Numbered from the stretch's first letter, positions 7,214 to 13,631 are shown. The stretch: DNA of 14,808 bases from Pseudomonadota bacterium (GCA_023435725.1 JAEYRD010000222.1:1-14808), one strand, 5' to 3'. Translations and numbers: made by a program. The notes: generated from the letters alone by a model not told the origin.

Positions 7214-7294
7214 TCACTTGCGCGCGCTGCCGGGCAACGGACCATAGGTCAGCGCCGGCCTGCAATACGCTCGCACCTTGGTCATCATTCCCAT
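7214..7294 (-). CDS. Candidate 26-residue small protein or leader peptide
   Basis: An ATG at 7294 is preceded by GAGGAA about 6 bases upstream and opens a 26-codon frame that starts MGMMTKVRAYCRP and ends with TGA at 7214, 13 bases before the NnrS-like start. The peptide is basic and has one Cys and two Tyr. If the box at 7346-7363 works as a class II Crp/Fnr site, transcription would start near 7313 and this would be the first start codon on the message. It resembles no protein I can name. Position and ribosome binding site support it; there is no other evidence for translation. Confidence 0.45.
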   Translation of the reverse strand: MGMMTKVRAYCRPALTYGPLPGSARK

Positions 7295-7345
7295 GAGAGT
7301 TCCTCTGCATCCGTCGCTGCAGCTTAGTGCAGGTTCCGGAGTGCT

Positions 7346-7363
7346 CTTTGCGATTGAGCAAAG
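7346..7363. promoter_or_regulatory. NnrR/Fnr-type dyad (divergent regulatory box)
   Basis: CTTTGC-N6-GCAAAG is a perfect 6-base inverted repeat; its core reads TTGCG-ATTG-AGCAA (7348-7361). FNR sites are TTGAT-N4-ATCAA, and alphaproteobacterial NnrR sites are of the TTGCG-N4-CACAA kind, which this resembles more. The centre (7354.5) is about 60 bases from the small ORF start at 7294 and about 65 from the one at 7419. Sites centred at -41.5 would give leaders of roughly 20 bases in both directions. The divergent NnrR-type gene is the likely regulator. Confidence 0.65.
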
Positions 7364-7418
7364 ACACCGAGGTTCCTCTTCTCGATAGTGGACTACGCAA
7401 TAGATCGGAGAGCGATAT

Positions 7419-7568
7419 ATGAGAATCTTCGAAAGACTTCGCGAGCGTAGCCGCCATGCCGCGCTCGAGCCGTCGGCGTTGGACGACTTCGCATGCGAAG
7501 CGGAACGATCGCCGGTTTGTGAACACGGCCGCCCTGCGTCCCCCGCTTCGACCGCCCCAGCTTCATGA
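7419..7568 (+). CDS. Candidate 49-residue small protein
   Basis: The ATG at 7419 follows GGAGAG (7407-7412) by 6 bases, a strong ribosome binding site. The 49-codon frame ends with TGA at 7566-7568. The product begins MRIFERLRERSRHAAL, a plausible amphipathic basic helix, and continues with an acidic stretch (LDDFACEAERS) containing two Cys in total. A GATAGT at 7384-7389 could be a -10 element for a transcript started from the box at 7346-7363. It lies between that box and the NnrR-type gene, on the same strand as the latter. I recognise no family; the start loosely recalls DUF1127 peptides but lacks their conserved tail. It may be real or a fortunate frame. Confidence 0.4.
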   Translation: MRIFERLRERSRHAALEPSALDDFACEAERSPVCEHGRPASPASTAPAS

Positions 7569-7737
7569 TGTCGGATTCTTCCCGCGTCTGAGCCGGTTTT
7601 TCAGGCCGCTTTCCGGAAGGTGCGGCTGCGACTTCAGGTCAGTGCAGGAGGACGTCCGGTCCTGCGATCCATGATCGCCCGATGTTGAGCCACGGTCTGG
7701 TCACGATTGCTGTCGGAGGGCCTGGAGAAAAGGATTC

Positions 7738-8460
7738 ATGGCAGCCGTAGACCGCTCGCTCGTCGCCGACCTTCCGATGTTCGCGGGTCTCGCCCCTGCC
7801 GAGCAGGAAGAGTTGCTGCGCGAGGCGCGGTCGGTCCGCTACCCCAAGGACACCGCCGTGTTCGAGCAGGGCGCCGAAGCCGACCGCTTCTTCCTGCTAC
7901 TGCACGGCCATCTTCGGGTCGAAAAGACCACTGCCCAGGGCCAGCAGGTCATCGTGCGTTACGTGTCCGCTGGTGAACTGTTCGGGGTCGCACAGGCCAT
8001 GAACCTTGCCTGCTATCCCGCGACTGCGGTCGCCGCCGTCGACAGTATTGTGCTGGCCTGGCCGGCGGCATCCTGGGTGCGCCTCGTCGCCAGATATCCA
8101 AGTCTTGCGGCCAGTGCGCTGCAGACGGTGGGAAGCCGGCTGCAGGATACCCAGGCGCGCGTCATCGAGATTTCGAACGAACAGGTCGAGCAGCGTGTCG
8201 CGCACGCGCTACTGCGTCTCGTCAAGCAGGCCGGCCGAAAGGTGGATCGCGGAATCGAGATCGATTTTCCCATCAGCCGGCAAGACATCGCGGAGATGAC
8301 GGGCACCACGCTACACACCGTGAGTAGAATCCTGAGCGCATGGGAAGGCCAGGGTCTCGTGGAGGGCGGACGACAGCGCATCGTGTTGCGCGACCCGCAC
8401 CGCCTTCATCTTCTCGCGGAACACTCCGAAGAGAGCCGCCTTCGCGGCTCGCCCCCTTGA
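7738..8460 (+). CDS. Crp/Fnr-family regulator, NnrR/Dnr type
   Basis: This 240-residue regulator most likely senses nitric oxide and activates the divergent operon. The cyclic-nucleotide-binding-like sensor covers about 10-120 (PMFAGLAPAEQEELL, FEQGAEADRFFLLLHGHLRV, GELFGVAQAM). A long dimerisation helix spans about 125-160, and the Crp-type helix-turn-helix lies at about 178-215 (FPISRQDIAEMTGTTLHTVS). The N-terminal cysteine cluster of FNR and FixK-type redox sites is absent; Cys92 is the only Cys. This points to the Dnr/NnrR group, which is thought to use heme. The recognition helix has His193, Ser196 and Arg197 in the E-x-x-S-R positions of FNR, as in NnrR proteins. The ATG at 7738 follows GGAGAAAAGG. 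FixK-like or other Dnr-like regulators remain possible. Confidence 0.88.
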   Translation: MAAVDRSLVADLPMFAGLAPAEQEELLREARSVRYPKDTAVFEQGAEADRFFLLLHGHLRVEKTTAQGQQVIVRYVSAGELFGVAQAMNLACYPATAVAAVDSIVLAWPAASWVRLVARYPSLAASALQTVGSRLQDTQARVIEISNEQVEQRVAHALLRLVKQAGRKVDRGIEIDFPISRQDIAEMTGTTLHTVSRILSAWEGQGLVEGGRQRIVLRDPHRLHLLAEHSEESRLRGSPP

Positions 8461-8746
8461 GCCCAAGGCTTCTCACCCTCGGCCCAGGATCTGCTCAATC
8501 GTCGGCCGCGGCCAGGCCAGCCTTGATATCGCCAACCAGGCGCGCACCAAGTTGACGACCGCCGCGCGGAATTGTGCTGCCGCATCGCCCGCGGACTTGC
8601 CTACCGGCTGTTCGAGAGGCTATTCGAGACTCGATCCGGAATGCTCAAAAAAGGCCTCGGTAGATCGAGGCCTTTTTGCATTTCCTGCCGTCTGGTCCTT
8701 CCGTCCTTCTTGGGCTGACTATTCTTGCCCGCCGCAATCGTTCGAT
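8461..8746. other. Gap between regulator and permeases, without a convincing gene
   Basis: The stretch holds an intrinsic terminator at 8647-8678 and a direct repeat TTCGAGA (8611-8617 and 8623-8629, period 12). No open frame here has both a start with ribosome binding site and convincing composition. The 69 bases between the terminator and the permease start show no clear -35/-10 pair and no Shine-Dalgarno sequence. The 187 bases before the terminator could be a long 3' untranslated region of the regulator mRNA or a small RNA ending at the terminator. Confidence 0.5.
8647..8678 (+). terminator. Strong Rho-independent terminator
   Basis: GGCCTCG (8653-8659) pairs with CGAGGCC (8666-8672) around a 6-base loop. 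Flanking A (8648-8652) and T (8673-8677) runs extend the stem to 12 base pairs and provide the U tract, so the hairpin could work in both directions. It would end plus-strand transcripts from the regulator side before the permease genes. Confidence 0.85.
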
Positions 8747-9625
8747 ATGAAGCAACACGACAATAGAGCCTGGCTCCTGGTGCTTCCTGCCCTGGTCATC
8801 GTGACCTTCGTCGGAATCCTCCCTCTCATCGCCGTGACGAACTATTCCTTCCTCGACCTTTTCAGCCTGAACAATCCCTATTGGGTCGGCGTCGAGTGGT
8901 ACCGGAACATCGTCACCTCTGAGCGTTTCTATGGCAGTTTGGGGCGAAGCTTTCTCTTCTCGGCCATCGTCCTGTCAATCCAGCTGCCGCTGGGCATCTG
9001 GATCGCGCTGCTCCTGCAACGATCACATCGGCTCATCGTCAGCACAGTCCTCGTTCTGATCACAGTGCCCCTTGTGGTGCCGTGGAACATGATCCCGATG
9101 ATCTGGCTTAACTTCATCAACCCCAATGTCGGTCTCGCCGGTCGGATGCTGGGATGGACGGGCGTCGGCTTTGACTACAAGTTCAATGCCCTGCACACCT
9201 GGATCGTGCTCGTCGTGATGGATACGTGGCATTGGCTGGGGTTGGTCGTCGTCCTGTCCTATGCCGGAATCTCCAGCATTGCTCCCGCCTACTACCAGGC
9301 GGCAGCCATTGACGGCGCGTCGCGATGGCACATCTTTCGCTTCATCCAGTTGCCCAAAATGAAGACCGTGCTTTCGATGGCGCTTCTTCTTCGCTTCATG
9401 GACAGTTTCATGATTTATGTCGAGGCCTTCCGCATCAATGCCGGCGGACCGAATGGCGCGACAGCATTCCTGAGCCTCGACCTCGGCGAGGAAATCCAGG
9501 CTTTCAACTACGGGCCGGCCGCCGCACGCTCGATCGTATACTTCCTGATCGTCATGACAGTCGCGTGGGCCTTCAAGGCGGCAACCGGCACTCGGAAGCC
9601 GGTCGCCATGGAGCCCATCAGGTGA
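8747..9625 (+). CDS. ABC sugar/polyol transporter permease, GlpP-like (MalF type)
   Basis: This 292-residue inner-membrane permease forms the channel of a carbohydrate importer together with the next gene's product. It has six or so membrane segments (e.g. 8-30, 68-90, 97-115, 151-174) and the EAA loop that contacts the ATPase at about 183-203 (YYQAAAIDGASRWHIF, then IQLPKMK). The segment LLRFMDSFMIYVEAFRINAG and the DLGEEIQAFNYGPAAARSI region closely recall GlpP of the rhizobial glycerol importer. The start is the ATG at 8747 (MKQHDNRAW); a frame extending to 8552 runs through the terminator and is rejected. No Shine-Dalgarno sequence precedes it, which is odd for a first gene. It overlaps the next permease by 4 bases. 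No ATPase or binding protein lies beside it. Confidence 0.9.
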   Translation: MKQHDNRAWLLVLPALVIVTFVGILPLIAVTNYSFLDLFSLNNPYWVGVEWYRNIVTSERFYGSLGRSFLFSAIVLSIQLPLGIWIALLLQRSHRLIVSTVLVLITVPLVVPWNMIPMIWLNFINPNVGLAGRMLGWTGVGFDYKFNALHTWIVLVVMDTWHWLGLVVVLSYAGISSIAPAYYQAAAIDGASRWHIFRFIQLPKMKTVLSMALLLRFMDSFMIYVEAFRINAGGPNGATAFLSLDLGEEIQAFNYGPAAARSIVYFLIVMTVAWAFKAATGTRKPVAMEPIR

Positions 9626-10419
9626 AGTCGCTGTCATTGACGGGGAGGATCATCGTATTCGCCGTACTGGGAGCGTTCATCCTCGTACCGCTGGCGCAAA
9701 CGATCATCGTCAGCTTTGTTTCGACGCTTGCGAGGGACGGGATCCCCGAAGGGCATTTCAGTCTCGTCAATTACCTGAACATTCTCCATTCGCCTGTCCT
9801 GAAAGAAGCGATACTTAATTCAATCATCTACGTCCTGTTGAATGTCGCGCTTTGCCTTGGCGTCGGACTGCCGGCCGCTTATGCGTTCGCCCGATACAGC
9901 TTCGTCGGGGATCGACAGCTCTTTTTCCTGCTGCTGGTCTTCCGCATCACGCCGACCGTCGTGCTTTCACTGCCTATCTTTGTCCTGTTCGCACAAATCG
10001 GCCTGGTCAACACCCCGGTCGGCATCGCTCTCGTTCATTGCGTTTTCAACATTCCGATATCCATCTGGATATTGGAGGGATTCATCTCAGCAGTACCTCG
10101 CGAGTTGGACGAGACAGCATTCCTGGACGGCCACACTCTCGTCAGCTTCTTCTTCCGCCATCTCATTCCGGCCGTGGCGCCGGGCATCGGGGTCACCGCG
10201 TTCTTCTGTTTCATCTTCTCCTGGGTGGAGGTGGTGCTCGCCCGCATTCTTACGACGACCGGCGGCAAGCCAATCACCATGGCCATCAACGCGCTGTTCG
10301 GCTTCCGAACAGACGTCGGCCTCGTCATGGCAATGACGGTTCTCGCACTCGTTCCCGGAATTGCGATGATCTATTTTGTTCGGAACCACCTCGCCAAGGG
10401 CTTTGTTATCCGAACTTGA
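9622..10419 (+). CDS. ABC sugar/polyol transporter permease, GlpQ-like (MalG type)
   Basis: This 265-residue permease is the MalG-type partner of the upstream one. I choose the GTG at 9622, which overlaps the upstream TGA as GTGA and has GGAG at 9610-9613, over a frame that begins inside the previous gene. Membrane segments lie at about 9-32, 66-90, 98-125, 130-152, 185-210 and 236-256. The EAA loop is at about 160-187 (PRELDETAFLDGHTLVSFFF, then HLIPAVAPG). The C-terminus (MIYFVRNHLAKGF) resembles GlpQ-type permeases of glycerol importers. The two permeases make a translationally coupled pair. Their ATPase and binding protein must be encoded elsewhere; the pair at 80-2424 is one candidate, being a sugar-type ATPase and binding protein 6 kb away. 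Confidence 0.9.
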   Translation: MKSLSLTGRIIVFAVLGAFILVPLAQTIIVSFVSTLARDGIPEGHFSLVNYLNILHSPVLKEAILNSIIYVLLNVALCLGVGLPAAYAFARYSFVGDRQLFFLLLVFRITPTVVLSLPIFVLFAQIGLVNTPVGIALVHCVFNIPISIWILEGFISAVPRELDETAFLDGHTLVSFFFRHLIPAVAPGIGVTAFFCFIFSWVEVVLARILTTTGGKPITMAINALFGFRTDVGLVMAMTVLALVPGIAMIYFVRNHLAKGFVIRT

Positions 10420-10432
10420 TGGTTGGACGAAG

Positions 10433-10463
10433 CGCGAGGCGAGTTCGTCGGGCAAGCCTCGCG
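10433..10463. terminator. Inverted repeat between convergent genes, possible weak terminator
   Basis: CGCGAGGC (10433-10440) pairs perfectly with GCCTCGCG (10456-10463) across a 15-base loop. It sits in the 66-base gap between the ends of the GlpQ-like permease and the response-regulator gene, the place for a shared terminator. There is no T run on either side, so intrinsic termination is uncertain. Confidence 0.35.
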
Positions 10464-10485
10464 ACCGGTGCGGCGAAATCAGCCC

Positions 10486-11121
10486 TTACGGCGACACCAG
10501 CTTCTTGCGGATGGCATAGCGAACCAGCTCGGCGGTGGACGACATCCGAAGCTTGCGCATCGCCGAGGCGCGGTGGGTCTCGACGGTCTTCACGCTTAAC
10601 TTCAGGATTTCGCTGATCGACTTGTTGGTATGCCCTTCCGCGATCAGCTGGACCACGCTCTGCTCGCGCGAGGTGAGCAGCATGTCCGTCCGGTTCTGCT
10701 TGTTCGACTGGTAATCTTGAAGCAGCTTCTCCAGCAGAGCGCTGGTGAAGTAAGGCCTGCCGTCGAGCAAGGCCTCGACGGCGAAAATCAAGTGCTTGCG
10801 GGCGTCGGATTTGAATAGCAGGCCACGGACGCCGGCGAGGACGGCCTCCGTCAGGAGTTCCTCACTCTCGTGCATGGTCAGAATCAGCACCTCGGTTCGT
10901 GAACGCAGCGCCTTGAGGCGACGGCTGACCTCCACACCGTTCATGATGGGCATGGAGTAGTCAACGATCGCGACGTCCGGTCTGGTCTCCAGCGCCAGCG
11001 CGACAGCCTGCTCGCCGTTGATCGCTTCTCCGCTCACGATCCAGTTGGAGCGTGCTTCGACGATCGCGCGAAGCCCGGAACGCACGATTTCATGGTCATC
11101 CGCAATCAAGATGCGCTTCAC
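10486..11121 (-). CDS. NarL/FixJ-family response regulator (copy 1)
   Basis: This 211-residue DNA-binding response regulator has a receiver domain at 1-118 with acidic Asp8/Asp9, phosphoacceptor Asp54 (AIVDYSMP), Thr82 and Lys104. A linker at about 125-145 leads to a LuxR-type helix-turn-helix at about 148-205 (LTSREQSVVQLIAEGHTNKS, then SVKTVETHRASAMRKL). All switch residues are intact. The start is the GTG at 11121, because the following KRILIADDHE matches the ATG start of its neighbour and a GGGA lies upstream; a TTG at 11166 would add 15 unlikely residues. It is the last gene of the histidine-kinase cluster, 170 bases after copy 2. It probably receives phosphate from the kinase at 11981-13162; its targets cannot be read. 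Confidence 0.92.
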   Translation of the reverse strand: MKRILIADDHEIVRSGLRAIVEARSNWIVSGEAINGEQAVALALETRPDVAIVDYSMPIMNGVEVSRRLKALRSRTEVLILTMHESEELLTEAVLAGVRGLLFKSDARKHLIFAVEALLDGRPYFTSALLEKLLQDYQSNKQNRTDMLLTSREQSVVQLIAEGHTNKSISEILKLSVKTVETHRASAMRKLRMSSTAELVRYAIRKKLVSP

Positions 11122-11291
11122 GGCGTCGTTCCCGTTTACCAGTCTCTCCCCTGCCGGGCCGGACAACGGCTGTGACCGGCCGCATAATTCGGCCGATCAT
11201 ACGGCGCCCGGCCAGCAGGTTTATCCAGTAAAACCCTGAGTTATCCGGGCAAAGGTACTGACTCCCTGGAGCGGCTCGCCGGTGTCACCGT

Positions 11292-11921
11292 TCAGACCTC
11301 GATCAGACCCGTCCGAGCAGCATAGCGGACCAATCCGGCCGTAGAGCCCACCTCCAGCTTGCGCATCGCGGCCGCCCGATGCGCTTCGATCGTCTTGACG
11401 CTGAGATCGAGGATCGCGCTGATCGCTTTGTTGCTGTATCCCTCTGCAACCAGCTTGACCACGAGCCGCTCGCGCGCCGTGAGTTCGTGGTGGTACCCAC
11501 CATCGGCACCCGATCCGCGATCGAAGTCGTTCACACAGCTCTGCGTGCAGAACGGCCTGTGCTGCAACAGCGACTCGACTGCAGCCAGCAGCAGCTTGTT
11601 CGCATCCGACTTCACCAGGAATGCGCGCGCGCCGGCCTCGAACGCCTGCTGCGCGATCAAGCCCGAATTGTGCACGGTGAAGATCAGAACCTCTGTCTGC
11701 AGCGGGTAGTCCCTGATCCGCCGAGCCACCTCCACGCCAGTCATGCGGGGCATCGAGAAGTCGAGGATGGCGACGTGAGGCCGGCTCTCGATTGCGGCTG
11801 CGACCGCCTTGCCGCCGTCGGTAGCCTCTGCCACGACCTCCCAGTCCGCCCGTTGTTCGAGCACCGCCCGCAGGCCCGAACGCACCGCTTCGTGATCGTC
11901 CGCTATGAGAATTCGCTTCAT
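11292..11921 (-). CDS. NarL/FixJ-family response regulator (copy 2)
   Basis: This is a 209-residue paralogue of the next gene down, colinear throughout. The receiver has Asp8/Asp9, Asp54 (AILDFSMP), Thr82 and Lys104; the LuxR-type helix-turn-helix is at about 146-203 (LTARERLVVKLVAEGYSNKA, then SVKTIEAHRAAAMRKL). The linker differs from copy 1: it contains CTQSC at 125-129 and a Gly/Asp/His-rich stretch (DRGSGADGGYHH). The start is the ATG at 11921, with GGAG 9 bases upstream; the longer frame to 12086 reaches into the kinase gene. It lies 59 bases after the histidine kinase. The two copies share the recognition-helix residues almost exactly, so they may bind related sites. Confidence 0.92.
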   Translation of the reverse strand: MKRILIADDHEAVRSGLRAVLEQRADWEVVAEATDGGKAVAAAIESRPHVAILDFSMPRMTGVEVARRIRDYPLQTEVLIFTVHNSGLIAQQAFEAGARAFLVKSDANKLLLAAVESLLQHRPFCTQSCVNDFDRGSGADGGYHHELTARERLVVKLVAEGYSNKAISAILDLSVKTIEAHRAAAMRKLEVGSTAGLVRYAARTGLIEV

Positions 11922-11980
11922 CGCAGCGCACTCCAAATCCTTCACGGCGGTCCGGTTCTTCTCCGGCTGGCCGCCCCGGG

Positions 11981-13162
11981 CTAGTGTTCTTTCGTTGACT
12001 GTGTGCCTGCGTAGGTCCTCACGATGGCTACGTTCCTTCGCCGATTGCGCCTGTTCACAGCGAGACGAAGCGGGAACATTGCGCACAGAATGGCGCCAGG
12101 CTGCGACGCTGCTGGATTGGACTGGATCTCGAGCGTACCTCCGATCTCGTGCAGCCTGGCCCGCATCGCCGGAATTCCGACCCCGACCGATGCTGCCTTG
12201 GTGCCGCGCCTGCCGGTGTCGGGAAGGCCGCGCCCGTTGTCCCTGATCATCAACCGGAACTGATTGTCGGCAACGTCGACGACGATGGTTACTTCCGTCG
12301 CCTTCGCATGACGGAAGACGTTGGTCAGAGCTTCCTGAACGACGCGCAGAAGCGAGCGCTTCGTCTCGTATGGCAGTCGGTCCACGTCCGGCACGATGTC
12401 AAATGCCACGCGCAACGACGTACGCGCCGAAAAACCCTCTGCGTAACGCTCGATCGCCGCCTTCAATCCCTCCCCCTCCAGATTCCGCGGATGAAGCAGA
12501 TAGGCAAAGGCACGCAGCTCCCGTAGGGCTTCATCGATCGACGCATCGATGTCGTCGCAGAGCCGCGCGGCCGAGGGTGCGTCACCCAGGCTGCTGCGGA
12601 TCCGCATCAGGGTAAGGCTGGCGGCAATTAGATGCTGACAGGTCGAGTCGTGCAGATCGGAGGCGATCCGCTGCTGGATGCCTTCCTGAATGGACAACAG
12701 GTCAACGCTGACATCGAATCCGCCGCCGCATGCCTGCTGAAAGGGACCATCGCGCAGTTCGCGGTGACTGCCGATCAATCGGACCATGCCGCCGGACGCG
12801 GGATCCATGACCGGCGTGACGGTCGTTTCCATCGCCCTTGGTCGCCCGCCGAGCGCAAGTCGCTGTCGGATCCTGACGCTTGTTCCTTCCGCGAGGCCCA
12901 TCCCAAGCGCCTCGCAAACGGATCTGGCGTCGTCGGCGCTCATGCAATCGAAGATATCCAGATCGCGGACGCCTTCCGACGATACACCGAGTTGCAACTC
13001 GAATGCCGGATTGATCCGCTCATAGGCGAAGTGTCCGCGGTAGGACGGCCGCGCGGCAAATAGAAGATCTGCAGAAGACATCCAGTAGAGCCCGTCGACG
13101 GCTTCCTGCGAACCTGTCCAGCTGCCGAGACGGGTTCGCTTCGACGCACCATTTGACTTCAC
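11981..13162 (-). CDS. Cytosolic PAS-domain sensor histidine kinase (HisKA_3 type)
   Basis: This 393-residue kinase senses an intracellular signal and phosphorylates NarL-type regulators. Residues about 25-135 form a PAS-like domain (ERINPAFELQLGVSSEGV, then a TPVMD...GSHRELRDG end). The dimerisation/phosphoacceptor HisKA_3 segment is at 157-220, with His171 in IASDLHDSTCQHL. The ATPase domain follows: N-box EALTNVFRHAKA at 277-288, G1 DNGRGLP at 308-314 and G2 VGVGIPAMRARL at 326-337. There is no membrane segment. Cys at 73, 83, 145 and 175 could matter for sensing, but nothing shows it. The start is the GTG at 13162, with GGAG 12 bases upstream. It heads the cluster before the two response regulators; NreB/NarX-like or redox-sensing kinases are possible analogues. 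Confidence 0.92.
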   Translation of the reverse strand: MKSNGASKRTRLGSWTGSQEAVDGLYWMSSADLLFAARPSYRGHFAYERINPAFELQLGVSSEGVRDLDIFDCMSADDARSVCEALGMGLAEGTSVRIRQRLALGGRPRAMETTVTPVMDPASGGMVRLIGSHRELRDGPFQQACGGGFDVSVDLLSIQEGIQQRIASDLHDSTCQHLIAASLTLMRIRSSLGDAPSAARLCDDIDASIDEALRELRAFAYLLHPRNLEGEGLKAAIERYAEGFSARTSLRVAFDIVPDVDRLPYETKRSLLRVVQEALTNVFRHAKATEVTIVVDVADNQFRLMIRDNGRGLPDTGRRGTKAASVGVGIPAMRARLHEIGGTLEIQSNPAASQPGAILCAMFPLRLAVNRRNRRRNVAIVRTYAGTQSTKEH

Positions 13163-13406
13163 GGCAGGTACTCACTCCATTCTGGCGACTCTCGACCAGA
13201 TCGAGTGTCTCCTTGCCCACCCCGCCAACATCCACCCCTAAGCCCGATAATCTTACCACCGCACAACGCGCCACACCAATAGATAGCACTTCCAGGCAAC
13301 CAAAATCTGTAATCTGCAAGGAAGATGTTCCCGACGCTCGATATGCAGTTTGTGCCACGCAAGGCTCAAATCCGATGCAAACGAGAATCAAAACACCGGA
13401 CACACA

Positions 13407-13429
13407 CTTCAGGACTTACTCTTCAGGAC
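13407..13429. repeat. 9-base direct repeat, period 14
   Basis: CTTCAGGAC occurs twice with 5 bases between copies, in the region upstream of the histidine-kinase gene (about 250 bases from its start). It could be a response-regulator binding site or chance. Confidence 0.5.
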
Positions 13430-13612
13430 GCTCACTTGGCGAAATGACCGCCGGCGATTTGGTTGTGTCTGCTTGCGTTTAGGAATGCGTCCCTGACCGA
13501 TGTAGTGGCCCCGCCTCCTTCATTTCCGAGAGTCAACCAGACCCGGCGTCCCTCGTCCGCTTGATTTCTGCCCTCCTCCCTACATAGAATCCCGGATGTG
13601 CGCCCGCGAAGC

Positions 13613-13631
13613 GGACCATTATTAATGGTCC
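13613..13631. repeat. 19-base palindrome with 9-base arms
   Basis: GGACCATTA, one central T, then TAATGGTCC. The arms are perfect complements. It lies 174 bases before the exported-protein start. The symmetry and AT-rich centre suit a dimeric regulator's operator, but no regulator can be assigned. Confidence 0.6.

Noticed and set aside
7197..7526. Minus-strand frame of 109 codons upstream of the NnrS-like gene
   Set aside because: It runs through the NnrR-like box and overlaps the NnrS-like start; no ribosome binding site or family.
8495..8640. Minus-strand frame ending in an Ala/Leu-rich helix (GARLVGDIKAGLAAADD), possibly the tail of a decayed gene
   Set aside because: No start, no recognisable family and too short to distinguish from chance.
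8552..8746. N-terminal extension of the GlpP-like permease
   Set aside because: It reads through the strong terminator hairpin and adds a Cys/Arg-rich segment unlike any permease.
13368..13384. tRNA T-loop-like string GCTCAAATCC
   Set aside because: No acceptor stem, anticodon arm or D arm can be drawn around it.
13153..13482. Plus-strand frame of 109 codons upstream of the exported protein
   Set aside because: Starts with TTG inside the kinase gene end, lacks a ribosome binding site and has random composition.
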